From: Candidatus Dietzia intestinipullorum
GTDB lineage: Bacteria; Actinomycetota; Actinomycetes; Mycobacteriales; Mycobacteriaceae
Direction of reading: 5' to 3'
Assembly: GCA_019119635.1 (NCBI GenBank)
Contig: DWWP01000063.1
Location: 1-58,640, forward strand
DNA: 58,640 nucleotides
In this document: piece by piece, positions 41,706-50,240 of the stretch
How positions within the stretch are numbered: the first letter of the stretch is position 1
Layout: every line of letters starts with the position of its first letter
Program-made: the position numbers and the translations under genes
The notes under the pieces: generated by a model
The model's input: only the letters and a program-made list of their open reading frames with translations
Told to the model about the DNA's origin: nothing
Databases searched by the model: none

Positions 41706-44252
41706 GTGCATCTGCCGGAACTGCTCAGCGACCTGGACGACGTCCCCGCCGGCCTCCACGAGGAGGCGGTCTTCGACGCCTTTGTCGCCTGGGCTTCCGC
41801 ACGGGATCTGACGCTGTATCCCGCGCAGGAGGAGGCCGTCCTCGAGGTGGCGGCGGGGAGTCACGTCGTGCTGGCCACCCCCACGGGCTCCGGCAAGTCC
41901 CTCGTGGCGATCGGCGCCCATTTCTCCGCCCTGGCGCGAGGAGTCCGGAGCTACTACACCGCCCCCATCAAGGCGCTGGTCAGCGAGAAATTCTTCGCTC
42001 TGTGCGAGGTGTTCGGCCCGGAGAACGTGGGGATGCTCACGGGCGACGCCGCCGTCAACGCCGACGCACCCATCGTCTGTGCCACGGCCGAGATCGTCGC
42101 CAACATCGCGCTGCGCGAGGGGGCGTCCGCCGAGATCGGTCAGGTGGTGATGGACGAGTTCCACTACTACTCGGAGCCGGACCGCGGGTGGGCCTGGCAG
42201 GTCCCGCTCATCGAGCTGCCGGGTGCCCAGTTCCTGCTGATGTCCGCGACTCTCGGGGACGTGGACTGGTTGCTCGAGGACCTGCGGCAGCGCACGGGGC
42301 GGGACTGCGCGCTGGTCGCAGGAACCGAACGCCCCGTCCCCCTGACGTTCGACTACGTGCTCACCGGCGTCCACGAGACGGTCGAGCTCCTCCTGCGCGA
42401 CGACAAGGCACCCGTGTACATCGTTCACTTCACGCAGGCAGCCGCGCTGGAGCAGGCGCAGGCCCTCACCTCGCTCGCGGTGGCCGACAAGCAACGCAAA
42501 ACCGCCATCTCCGAGCAGATCGGTGGCTTCCGGTTCTCCACCGCGTTCGGCAGGACCCTACGCAAGCTCCTCCTCCACGGGATCGGCGTCCATCACGCCG
42601 GCATGCTCCCCAAGTACCGCCGTCTCGTGGAGCGGCTCGCGCAGGAGGGTCTGCTGACGGTCATCTGCGGCACCGACACCCTCGGCGTGGGGATCAACGT
42701 CCCCATCCGCACTGTCCTGTTCACGGGACTCGCCAAGTTCGACGGCCGAAGGCAGCGCGTCCTCAAGGCCCGCGAGTTCCACCAGATCGCCGGCCGGGCG
42801 GGCCGCGCGGGCTACGACACCGAGGGGCTCGTGGTGGTCCAGGCCCCCGAGCACGAGATCGAGAACGCCAAGGCCGCCGCCAAGGCCGCGGCCAACCCCA
42901 AGAAAAAGAGCAAGACGGCCAAGAAGAAGCCGCCGGAGGGGGTGGTCAACTGGTCTCAGGCCACGTTCGACAAGCTCGTCGGGGCGCAGCCCGAGCAGCT
43001 CACCAGCCGGTTCGAGGTGAGCAACTCGATGCTGCTCAACCTGATCTCCCGCCCCGGTAGTTGCTACGCACACACGCGGGACCTCCTGCTGTCGACCCAC
43101 GAGACCCGGGCCCGCACCCGGCAGCACATCCTGCGCTCGATCGAACTGTTCCGCGGGCTGGAGACCGCCGGGGTCGTCGAACGGCTCCCGGAGCCCGACG
43201 ACGACGGGCGGCACGTCCGCCTGACGGTGGACCTGCAGCGCGACTTCGCACTCAACCAACCACTCGCACCATTCGCCCTGGCGGCGATGGAGGTGCTCGA
43301 CCCCGACTCACCCACCCCGGCACTGGACCTGGTCTCCGTGATCGAGGCCGTTCTCGACGACCCGCGTCCGATCCTGTACGCGCAGCAACGCGAGGCCCGG
43401 GGCGAGGCGATCGGGCAGCTCAAGGCCGACGGCGTCGAGTACACCGAGCGGATGGAGCTCGTCGAGGACATCACGTGGCCGCAGCCGCTCGGAGATCTCC
43501 TCGCCGACGCCTACGACGCCTACCGCGCCGGCCACCCGTGGGTCTCCGGCGTCGAGCCCTCGCCCAAATCCGTGGTCCGGCTGATGGTCGAACGGGGGAT
43601 GACCTTCTCCGACCTGGTCTCCGCCTACGGCCTGGGCCGCTCGGAGGGCGCGGTGCTGCGGTACCTCACCGACGCGTACCGGACACTGCGGCAGACCGTG
43701 CCAGCGGATCTGCGCACCGACGAGTTCGACGACCTCGTGGAATGGCTCGGTGAGCTGGTGCGCCAGGTCGACTCGAGCCTGCTCGACGAGTGGGAGCTGC
43801 TCACCGACCCGGACGTGTCCGCCGAGCAGGTCGCCGAGCTCGCCTTCGGTGAGACCGGGGGCACGACCCGCGCGGTCACGGCCAACGCGCGGGCGTTCCG
43901 GGTGATGGTCCGCAACGCGATGTTCCGTCGGGCCGAGCTGTTGTCCCGGGACGACATCCCGGCGCTGGTGGCGCTCGACGCGGACGTCCCGGAGCACCCG
44001 GACTGGGACACGGAGATCGACGCGTACTGGGACGAGTACGACGCGATCGGGACCGGCCCCTCGGCGCGCGGCCCCGAGCTGTTCCGGGTGACCGAGTCCG
44101 GCGACGGGGTGGCGCCGGGGACCTGGCACGTCCGGCAGGTCCTCGAGGACCCGGCGGGCGATCACGGCTGGGCCGTGGAGGGGATCGTCGACCTCGCTGC
44201 CAGCGATGATGCCGGTGAGGTCCGGTTCGCCTCGCTGTCCCTGACCGCCTGA
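41706..44252 (+). CDS. DEAD/DEAH helicase with DUF3516 domain
   Basis: 848 residues from GTG 41706. Ski2/HelY-like helicase: Walker A ATPTGSGKSLVA (about 58-69), TAPIKALVSEKF, MDEFHYY (about 150), SATLGDVDWL, second lobe FTQAAALEQAQAL, HHAGMLPKYRRLVERLAQEG, ICGTDTLGVGINVPIRTVL and QIAGRAGRAGYDTEG. A lysine-rich insert (KKKSKTAKKKPPEG, near 401-414) precedes the C-terminal DUF3516 domain (about 560-848). Members are actinobacterial and their role is unknown; nucleic-acid unwinding is expected. Start supported by the leaderless promoter. Confidence 0.9.
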   Translation: MHLPELLSDLDDVPAGLHEEAVFDAFVAWASARDLTLYPAQEEAVLEVAAGSHVVLATPTGSGKSLVAIGAHFSALARGVRSYYTAPIKALVSEKFFALCEVFGPENVGMLTGDAAVNADAPIVCATAEIVANIALREGASAEIGQVVMDEFHYYSEPDRGWAWQVPLIELPGAQFLLMSATLGDVDWLLEDLRQRTGRDCALVAGTERPVPLTFDYVLTGVHETVELLLRDDKAPVYIVHFTQAAALEQAQALTSLAVADKQRKTAISEQIGGFRFSTAFGRTLRKLLLHGIGVHHAGMLPKYRRLVERLAQEGLLTVICGTDTLGVGINVPIRTVLFTGLAKFDGRRQRVLKAREFHQIAGRAGRAGYDTEGLVVVQAPEHEIENAKAAAKAAANPKKKSKTAKKKPPEGVVNWSQATFDKLVGAQPEQLTSRFEVSNSMLLNLISRPGSCYAHTRDLLLSTHETRARTRQHILRSIELFRGLETAGVVERLPEPDDDGRHVRLTVDLQRDFALNQPLAPFALAAMEVLDPDSPTPALDLVSVIEAVLDDPRPILYAQQREARGEAIGQLKADGVEYTERMELVEDITWPQPLGDLLADAYDAYRAGHPWVSGVEPSPKSVVRLMVERGMTFSDLVSAYGLGRSEGAVLRYLTDAYRTLRQTVPADLRTDEFDDLVEWLGELVRQVDSSLLDEWELLTDPDVSAEQVAELAFGETGGTTRAVTANARAFRVMVRNAMFRRAELLSRDDIPALVALDADVPEHPDWDTEIDAYWDEYDAIGTGPSARGPELFRVTESGDGVAPGTWHVRQVLEDPAGDHGWAVEGIVDLAASDDAGEVRFASLSLTA

Positions 44253-44294
44253 CCCGCTCGCGAGGCCGGGGGCCACCGGCGCCTCCGGCGCACG

Positions 44295-44300
44295 TACGAT
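44295..44300 (+). promoter_or_regulatory. Candidate -10 of the DUF3817 gene
   Basis: TACGAT 44 nt before the GTG of the DUF3817 gene; the SD GGAAGGA follows at 44333-44339. No clear -35. Confidence 0.4.
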
Positions 44301-44344
44301 GGCCGTCGACACCCCACGCACTGCCCTGACCGGAAGGACCGCTG

Positions 44345-44803
44345 GTGACCCCCCGAATCCTGTACAAGAGGCTCGCGATGGCGGAGGTGGTCACCTGGAC
44401 CCTGCTGATCCTGGGCATGATCGGCAAGTACGGGTTCGAACTCGACTGGGCCACCCGGGTGGGCGGCGGTATCCACGGCTTCGTCTTCCTCTGCTACTGC
44501 GCGGCGACCGTCGCGGTGTGGACGGACAAACGGTGGACGGCCGGCACCGGCCTCCTCGGGCTCGTCTCCGCGATCGTCCCGTACGCCACGGTGCCGTTCG
44601 AGCGGTCCGTCGAGCGCCGTGGTCTCCTCGACGGGCCGTGGCGACTCGCGCCCGGTGGTGAGGATCCGTCCTCGTTCCCCGACCGCGTTCTGGCCTTCGC
44701 GTTGCGCTCCCCCGTCGTCGCCGTGCTCGTGACGGTCATCGTGGTCGCGGTGGTGTTCACCCTCCTGCTGGCGGCCGGTCCGCCGACCGAATGGTTCTCG
44801 TGA
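44345..44803 (+). CDS. DUF3817 membrane protein
   Basis: 152 residues from GTG 44345 with GGAAGGA before it. DUF3817 (YdzA-like): ILYKRLAMAEVVTWTLLILGMIGKYG then GIHGFVFLCYCAATVAVW; three N-terminal helices (about residues 13-31, 43-60 and 66-82) and a last helix LRSPVVAVLVTVIVVAVVFTLLLAAG. Function unknown. Stop overlaps the TetR GTG by 4 nt, so both are probably co-transcribed. Confidence 0.88.
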   Translation: MTPRILYKRLAMAEVVTWTLLILGMIGKYGFELDWATRVGGGIHGFVFLCYCAATVAVWTDKRWTAGTGLLGLVSAIVPYATVPFERSVERRGLLDGPWRLAPGGEDPSSFPDRVLAFALRSPVVAVLVTVIVVAVVFTLLLAAGPPTEWFS

Positions 44804-45417
44804 GCGGTCCGCGCGAGCCTGGTCGCCGCGAACAGAACAAGGCGGACAAGCTCCGGCGGATCCGCACCGCCGCGCGCGAGCTCTTCTACTCCCGCGGGTT
44901 CTCCTCCGTCACCACACAGGAGGTCGCCGACCTCGCGGAGGTCGGGACCGGGACACTGTTCCGGTACGCCCACTCCAAGGGCGAGCTGCTGTGCATGGTC
45001 GCCAACGAGGAGTTCACCGCGATCGTCGAGTCGGTTCCCGACACGGGCGATCCCGTCGAGGACCTGCTCGTCCTGTGCGACCCGTTCATCGCCGGCCTCC
45101 GCCGCCAACCGGAGAACGTGGTGGCCTACCACCGCGAGACGTTGTTCGGCGAGCTCGGCCCGCACCGGGCCGAGGCCCTGCGGATCCTCCGGGAGGTCCG
45201 CCGGATCGTCGGCGTGATCCTCGCCCGCCGCACCGGTCACGGTCAGGACGATCCGGCGCTCGGCGCGCCCGCACGGACGGTGTTCGACGTGCTCTACATG
45301 GAGATCGTCCGGTCCGGCGTCGACGCCGACCCCCGGCGGGACCACCGGGCCGAACTACGCGGGCACGTCGACCGGGTACTCCACGGCGTCCTGCCCACGC
45401 TCTCCGGTCTCCGCTGA
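44800..45417 (+). CDS. TetR-family transcriptional regulator
   Basis: 205 residues from GTG 44800 (GTGA overlap with the DUF3817 gene); ATG 44791 would add three. The N-terminal helix-turn-helix is RRIRTAARELFYSRGFSSVTTQEVADLAEVGTGTLFRYAHSKGEL (about residues 18-62); the remaining helices form a ligand pocket without known specificity. Does not control a recognisable neighbour; the DUF3817 gene or the following Nudix gene are candidates. Confidence 0.87.
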   Translation: MSGPREPGRREQNKADKLRRIRTAARELFYSRGFSSVTTQEVADLAEVGTGTLFRYAHSKGELLCMVANEEFTAIVESVPDTGDPVEDLLVLCDPFIAGLRRQPENVVAYHRETLFGELGPHRAEALRILREVRRIVGVILARRTGHGQDDPALGAPARTVFDVLYMEIVRSGVDADPRRDHRAELRGHVDRVLHGVLPTLSGLR

Positions 45418-45479
45418 ACGGGTCCGCGGACCGCCACCCCGGCTCGCCGCCGGATCGCGCCCCGGGTGAGACTGGCCAC

Positions 45480-46283
45480 ATGACTGATACACCTCTCGCC
45501 GATCCCGTCCCGGTCAAAGACGCCTCCACCGTCATGGTGCTCCGGGACACCGACCGCGGGCCGGAGGTCTTCGCCGCCCGCCGCGTGCAGGGGATGGCGT
45601 TCGCGGGCGGGATGACGGTGTTCCCCGGCGGCGGCGTCGACGCCGCTGACGACGACCCGGACCTGGCGTGGTCCGGCCCGGCCCCAGACTGGTGGGCCGA
45701 GCGCCTGTCCTGTGACGTCCCCCGCGCCCGGAGGCTGGTGTGCGCCGCGGCCCGCGAGACGTTCGAGGAGTGCGGTGTCCTGCTCGCGGATCACGTGGAC
45801 GGCTCGCCGGTGGCGGATGCCGGCCGATACCACGCGAGCCGGGAGGCGCTCGAGTCTCACGAGATGGCGTTCAGCGGGTTCCTCGCCCGGGAATCCCTCA
45901 GCCTCGCCGCCGGTCGCCTGCGTCCTTTCGACCACTGGGTCACCCCGGCCGTCGAGAAGCGCCGGTACGACACCCGCTTCTTCCTCGCAGCGCTCCCCCA
46001 CGGCCAGGAGCCGGACGACCTGACCTCCGAGGTGGACCTCACCATGTGGGCGCGCCCGGCCGACCTCCTGCGGTCGTTCCGCGAAGGCCGATCGATGCTG
46101 CTGCCGCCCACATGGGTCCAGCTCCGTCACCTCGCGGAGTTCCCCGATGTGGCCACCGCCCTGGCGGCCGAACCACGGATCACGCCGATCGAACCGGAGA
46201 TCCTCGACCACCGCGGCGGCGTCCGGGTGGGGTTCGACGGCTCGGACGAGTACTGGTCCGACCTCGAGGCCGGGCACGCCTGA
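45480..46283 (+). CDS. Nudix hydrolase
   Basis: 267 residues from ATG 45480. Nudix fold: STVMVLRDTDRGPEVFAARRVQGMAFAGGMTVFPGGGVDAAD (about residues 17-58) and a Nudix box with AAARETFEECGVLLAD (REXXEE, about 88-103). An inserted segment separates the GG strand from the box, as in the NUDT19/RppH-like acyl-CoA-type hydrolases. The C-terminal half has TPAVEKRRYDTRFFLAALPHG. Likely cleaves a CoA-type or nucleotide diphosphate. No strong SD visible; start chosen by family length. Confidence 0.85.
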   Translation: MTDTPLADPVPVKDASTVMVLRDTDRGPEVFAARRVQGMAFAGGMTVFPGGGVDAADDDPDLAWSGPAPDWWAERLSCDVPRARRLVCAAARETFEECGVLLADHVDGSPVADAGRYHASREALESHEMAFSGFLARESLSLAAGRLRPFDHWVTPAVEKRRYDTRFFLAALPHGQEPDDLTSEVDLTMWARPADLLRSFREGRSMLLPPTWVQLRHLAEFPDVATALAAEPRITPIEPEILDHRGGVRVGFDGSDEYWSDLEAGHA

Positions 46284-46362
46284 GACCGGGGCCCGCGCGC
46301 CGCGCCGGCCGGACATCGCGAACGGCTCACGCGTGTGGCCCGGTGGTGGTTGACTGCCAGAC

Positions 46363-47292
46363 ATGCCGGAGTTCGAGTTCGACGTGGACGCGTCGATCGC
46401 AGCCGGGTGGGAGCGCTTTGCCGGACACCTGGCCGGACTCCTGCGCGCGCTCGAACCGGGCGACTCGTTCGACATGACCGTACCGGCGCTCGGGACATCG
46501 CCACCCGAGAGCCCGTACCTGCGGTTCACCCGCCCGGCGGCCGGCCGACTCCACGCCGATGTCTTCGGCGGGGGCGACGCCGCGTCACCGGCCCCGCTGA
46601 ACGGCGAGTACCTGGACCGGCTGGACTCACTCGGCTGGACGGCGCGGGCGTCCACGGCGCACGTCACGATGTCCGCCGATCACGCCCGCACGATCGCCCG
46701 GTTGGTGGTCGATACCGCGACGGCGGTCTTCGGGCTCCCGCACCCGGTGTTCCTCAACGACGCGCCGGGCCCGACCCCGCACGCTCCCGTGGACCCCGAC
46801 CCGGACCGCGATCCGGGGACCGACCACGTGGACTTCCGGCCGCTGCCCATCAGCTGTCCGGACGAGGCGACTCGGGCCGTCGGTGCCGCGCTCGCGGAGG
46901 TGTACGCGTGCGAGATGCCGGCCGACCGGAACGACGTGTTCACCGTGCCGGCCGGTCGCGTCCCGCTGTTCGTCCGCGCGCACCGGTCCCTACCCCTCAT
47001 CGTCTTCCGCAGCCCACTGGTCGCCGCGGTGGCGGACCCCGCCGCCGCGGAGACCGAGGTCGCGATCCTCAACCGCGACTCGTTGTGGTGCCGGTACGTC
47101 TTCGACGGAGAGACCATCTACGCCGAATCGGAGTTCGTCGACCGGGTGTTCCTGCCGGTCAACTTCAAGATCCAGCTGGCCGAGGTCTCGGCCGAACTGG
47201 ACGACGTCCACGCCGATCTGGCGCGCAGGGTCAGCGGGAGGAGATGGCGCGACACGCGGCCCATGCAGGACCGGCCGCCCGGTGAGCAGTAG
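46363..47292 (+). CDS. Possible YbjN/CesT-like peptide-binding chaperone (TY-Chap type)
   Basis: 309 residues. Two similar halves: WERFAGHLAGLLRALEPGDSFDMTV, YLRFTRPAAGRLHADVFGG and YLDRLDSLGWTARAS in the first, and VFTVPAGRVPLFVRAHRSLPLIVFRSPLVAAV, AETEVAILNRDSLWCRYVFDGETIYAESEFVDRVFLPVNFKIQL in the second. This resembles the actinobacterial proteins compared with T3SS chaperones and YbjN, which I recall rather than can prove. Soluble. Just upstream of a lipoprotein gene (54 nt apart). Confidence 0.65.
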   Translation: MPEFEFDVDASIAAGWERFAGHLAGLLRALEPGDSFDMTVPALGTSPPESPYLRFTRPAAGRLHADVFGGGDAASPAPLNGEYLDRLDSLGWTARASTAHVTMSADHARTIARLVVDTATAVFGLPHPVFLNDAPGPTPHAPVDPDPDRDPGTDHVDFRPLPISCPDEATRAVGAALAEVYACEMPADRNDVFTVPAGRVPLFVRAHRSLPLIVFRSPLVAAVADPAAAETEVAILNRDSLWCRYVFDGETIYAESEFVDRVFLPVNFKIQLAEVSAELDDVHADLARRVSGRRWRDTRPMQDRPPGEQ

Positions 47293-47345
47293 TGTCTGTG
47301 GGTGCCGGGACGGGCCCGGTGATCCACAGTCCGAGGAGCTCCACC

Positions 47346-47891
47346 ATGCGTCGGGTCGTCGTCGCTGCCGTCATCGCCACCGCGACCGTGACCCTGTCCG
47401 CGTGCTCGTCGTCCGGCGAGGACTCCTCCCGCTCCGGGGCCCCGTCCACCGACGCGCAGGCCGGGCCCCTGGTGTCCTCGCAGCAGTTCGACCGCCCGTT
47501 CCCGGTCTCCGGAGAGGACTGGGATGCCACGGTCACCCTGTCCGGCCTGCGGTTCGTGCCCTCGGGCCCGGCCTCCGACCGGGTGGTGGCCGTCGACGTC
47601 CGTGCGGTGCAGGCCTCCGGCGAGCCCACGATCGGCCCCGGTGACATCACCGCGTTCGACCCCTCCGGGAGCCCCTTCGAACGGATCGAGAACCCCGCGG
47701 GAACCGTCGACGACCCACTCGTGGACACGGTGATGTCGGCGCCGGGTCAGGAGATCCGCGGCACGGTCGCGTGGACGATGCCGGACGGGGGACGGATCGG
47801 CCGCATCGAGGTGGCGGCGCCGCAGAACATCGGCTCGGTGATCGTCACCCGTCAGCCCGACGCCCCGACGTCGACCGACGCGGCGACGTAG
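47346..47891 (+). CDS. Putative lipoprotein
   Basis: 181 residues from ATG 47346 with GAGGAG at 8 nt. Signal peptide MRRVVVAAVIATATVTLSAC with lipobox LSAC (Cys20 lipidated), then a Ser/Gly linker and a beta-rich domain like DUF4352 immunoprotease-type extracellular domains (WDATVTLSGLRFVPSG, VVAVDVRAVQASG, AWTMPDGGRIGRIEV). Anchored in the cytoplasmic membrane. The stop lies 40 bp inside the convergent YchJ gene. Confidence 0.8.
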   Translation: MRRVVVAAVIATATVTLSACSSSGEDSSRSGAPSTDAQAGPLVSSQQFDRPFPVSGEDWDATVTLSGLRFVPSGPASDRVVAVDVRAVQASGEPTIGPGDITAFDPSGSPFERIENPAGTVDDPLVDTVMSAPGQEIRGTVAWTMPDGGRIGRIEVAAPQNIGSVIVTRQPDAPTSTDAAT

Positions 47892-48247
47892 ACCCACCGA
47901 CCCCCGCGTCGCTCGAACGTCGAGCGTTCTCGCAGCGCGTCGGGGCCCCCGGCGCCGGTGAACCGGGCCTCGAACTCGACGACGCCGGAGTCGTCGTCCA
48001 CGCCCCCGCCGGTCACCTCGAGCACGCTCAGTTCGGTCCAGCGGACGTCGCCGGCCTCGACCACGGCCGGCCGGGTCCGCGGATGCCAGGTCCGCCACAG
48101 ATGATCGGCGTCGTTCAGGACGAAGGCCGTGTACCTGGACCGCATGAGCTGTTCCGCGGTCTCGGCCGGCACCCCGTCCCGCACCAGGGGCCCGCAGCAG
48201 GCATCGAGCGTGCGACCGCCACCACACGGGCATCCGGTCTCGGTCAT
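47852..48247 (-). CDS. YchJ-family (UPF0225) SEC-C protein
   Basis: 131 residues from ATG 48247 (GAGGAG upstream). N-terminal SEC-C zinc motif CPCGGGRTLDACCGPLV (about residues 6-22) and the YchJ domain: AEQLMRSRYTAFVLNDADHLWRTWHP (about 31-56), WTELSVLEVTGGGVDDDSGVVEFEARF and STFERRGGRWVYV. A small NTF2-like cystatin-fold family of unknown function. 3' end overlaps the lipoprotein gene by 40 bp. Confidence 0.9.
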   Translation of the reverse strand: MTETGCPCGGGRTLDACCGPLVRDGVPAETAEQLMRSRYTAFVLNDADHLWRTWHPRTRPAVVEAGDVRWTELSVLEVTGGGVDDDSGVVEFEARFTGAGGPDALRERSTFERRGGRWVYVAASVDVGASG

Positions 48248-48387
48248 CGGCCCCTCTCCTCGTCTCTGAACCGCGCCCCCGCAACGCGCCGGGGGACGCA
48301 CCGGCCGCCACGGTACCGGCGTCGCCGCAGCGGGCGGGGGTGGCCGCCGCTCTCCTTCCGCCCTCGGCCGCCTATTCTGGGACCGTC

Positions 48388-48636
48388 ATGTCCTCTTTCG
48401 GTGCCTTCCCATTTCGCCGACGCGGTCGGCTCGACCCGGACGATGCCCCACTGCGCATCCGCTCCTGCCGCGACCTGTGTTCATGGCACCGCACGCCGGT
48501 CGAACGGCGGGGCGAGCCGATGTTCGCGTGCCGCGGCTGCGGCTCACAGTGGGTACCCAGCGAGCACTGGACGCCGCGGGAGAGCTCCGGGGGCATCCCC
48601 CCGGCGGTTCTGGAGATCGTCCGCGCCGAGATCTGA
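48388..48636 (+). CDS. Small protein with cysteine pairs
   Basis: 82 residues from ATG 48388. Contains SCRDLCSWH and FACRGCGSQWVPSEHW, two CxxC-type pairs suggesting a zinc ribbon, between basic and polar ends. TATTCT lies 9 nt before the ATG, so a nearly leaderless promoter is likely. No family recognised; 34 nt upstream of the acyl-CoA ligase gene. Confidence 0.6.
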   Translation: MSSFGAFPFRRRGRLDPDDAPLRIRSCRDLCSWHRTPVERRGEPMFACRGCGSQWVPSEHWTPRESSGGIPPAVLEIVRAEI

Positions 48637-48658
48637 GTCCGGAGGCGCTCGACGCATC

Positions 48659-48664
48659 TAGGGT
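48659..48664 (+). promoter_or_regulatory. Candidate leaderless -10 of the acyl-CoA ligase gene
   Basis: TAGGGT followed by 6 nt and ATG 48671; GGACGG in the gap is a poor SD. Confidence 0.5.
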
Positions 48665-48670
48665 GGACGG

Positions 48671-50227
48671 ATGACGACGACTCCCCTCGCCCCCTCCCCC
48701 GCGGTCAGTTCAGCTACGGTCGACGCGGTGCTGCGTCGCAGCGCGAGCAGGCACCCCGACCACCTCGCACTGACGTTCGCCGGACGTCGTTGGACGTACG
48801 CGCAGCTCGACACCGCGGTCGATCGCGTCGCCCGGCTCCTGCTCGACCGCGACCTCGACGCCGGGGCCCGCGTGGCGGCCTATGGCGTCAACTCCGACGC
48901 CTACCTCATCGCCTTCCTGGCGACCTCCCGCGCGGGGTTCGTCCACGTCCCCGTGAATTTCGCGCTGACCGGGGGCGAGTTGGAGTACATGCTCACCGAC
49001 TCCGGCGCCTCGCTCGTCCTGGTCGATCCGGCACAGGCCGACACACTCGCCGAGGTGCAGTCCCAGCTGGCGGGGCTGCCGTCGCTCGCCCTGCTCCCCG
49101 CGGCCGGCGGCGCCGCGGACGGGACGATCCTCGACGCCGCGGTGGACGATACCCCTGTCGAGAAGATCGACTCCCCGGCCCGCGGCGACGATCTGGCCCA
49201 GCTGCTGTACACCTCGGGCACCACCTCCGCGCCCAAAGGCGCGATGATGTCCCATTCCGCGCTCGTCCACGAGTACGTGAGCTGTGTACTCGGGCTGGAT
49301 TTCACCGCGGACGACGAGCCGCTGGTGGCCATGCCTCTGTACCACTCGGCGGCCATGCACGTGTTCGCGCTGCCGTACCTCTCGGTCGGGGCCGCCGTGC
49401 ACCTCATGGCCGCCCCCGACATCCCGGAGATCCTCCGCCGGGTGGAGGCGGACCGGATCGGCTCCCTGTTCCTGGCCCCCACCGTGTGGGTCCCGCTGGC
49501 GTCGCACCCGGACCTGGACACGCGTGACCTCGGCAGCCTGCGTAAGGCGCAGTACGGCGCGTCGATCATGCCCGTCACCGTGCTCCAGCGGCTCCGGGAA
49601 CGGTACCCGGACCTCGGCTTCTACAACTGCTTCGGCCAGTCCGAGATCGGCCCGCTCGCCTGTGTCCTGCGCCCCGAAGAGCACGATAGTCGTCCGGCGA
49701 GTGCCGGCCGCGCCGTCTTCTTTGTGGAGGCGAGGCTGGTCGACGAGACGGGCGCCGAGGTCCCGGACGGCGAGCGTGGCGAGGTGGTCTACCGCTCGCC
49801 CCAGCTGTGCAGCGGGTACTGGAACAAGCCCGAGGCCACCGACGAGGCGTTCCGTGACGGCTGGTTCCACTCCGGCGACCTGATGGTGCGCGACCCCGAG
49901 GGGTTCGTGGAGGTGGTCGACCGCATCAAGGACGTGATCAACACCGGCGGGGTGCTCGTGGCGTCTCGCGAGGTCGAGGACGCGGTCTACCGGGACGAGC
50001 GCGTCGCCGAGGTGGCGGTGGTCGGGACACCGGACGACAGGTGGATCGAGGCGGTCACGGCGGTGGTGGTGCTCAAGGACGGCACCGAGGCCACCGAGGA
50101 CGAGCTCATCGAGGGCGCCAGGGCGCACCTCGCGTCGTTCAAGGTGCCCAAGCGCGTGGTCTTCGCGGACGAGCTCCCCCGCAACCAGTCCGGGAAACTG
50201 CTCAAGCGGGAACTCCGCGGAAGCTGA
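48671..50227 (+). CDS. Class I adenylate-forming acyl-CoA ligase (FadD-type)
   Basis: 518 residues. Forms acyl-AMP then acyl-CoA. Motifs: P-loop LLYTSGTTSAPKGAMMSH (about residues 178-195), MPLYHSAAMHVF, YNCFGQSEIGPLACV (A5, about 318-332), GWFHSGDLMVRDPEGFVEVVDRIKDVINTGG (A7-A8, about 397-427) and C-terminal catalytic Lys in PRNQSGKLLKREL. Typical fatty or aromatic acyl-CoA ligase; substrate not predictable. Monocistronic; its stop is 13 bp from the convergent unknown gene. Confidence 0.92.
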   Translation: MTTTPLAPSPAVSSATVDAVLRRSASRHPDHLALTFAGRRWTYAQLDTAVDRVARLLLDRDLDAGARVAAYGVNSDAYLIAFLATSRAGFVHVPVNFALTGGELEYMLTDSGASLVLVDPAQADTLAEVQSQLAGLPSLALLPAAGGAADGTILDAAVDDTPVEKIDSPARGDDLAQLLYTSGTTSAPKGAMMSHSALVHEYVSCVLGLDFTADDEPLVAMPLYHSAAMHVFALPYLSVGAAVHLMAAPDIPEILRRVEADRIGSLFLAPTVWVPLASHPDLDTRDLGSLRKAQYGASIMPVTVLQRLRERYPDLGFYNCFGQSEIGPLACVLRPEEHDSRPASAGRAVFFVEARLVDETGAEVPDGERGEVVYRSPQLCSGYWNKPEATDEAFRDGWFHSGDLMVRDPEGFVEVVDRIKDVINTGGVLVASREVEDAVYRDERVAEVAVVGTPDDRWIEAVTAVVVLKDGTEATEDELIEGARAHLASFKVPKRVVFADELPRNQSGKLLKRELRGS

Positions 50228-50240
50228 CCGACGCGGCCGG

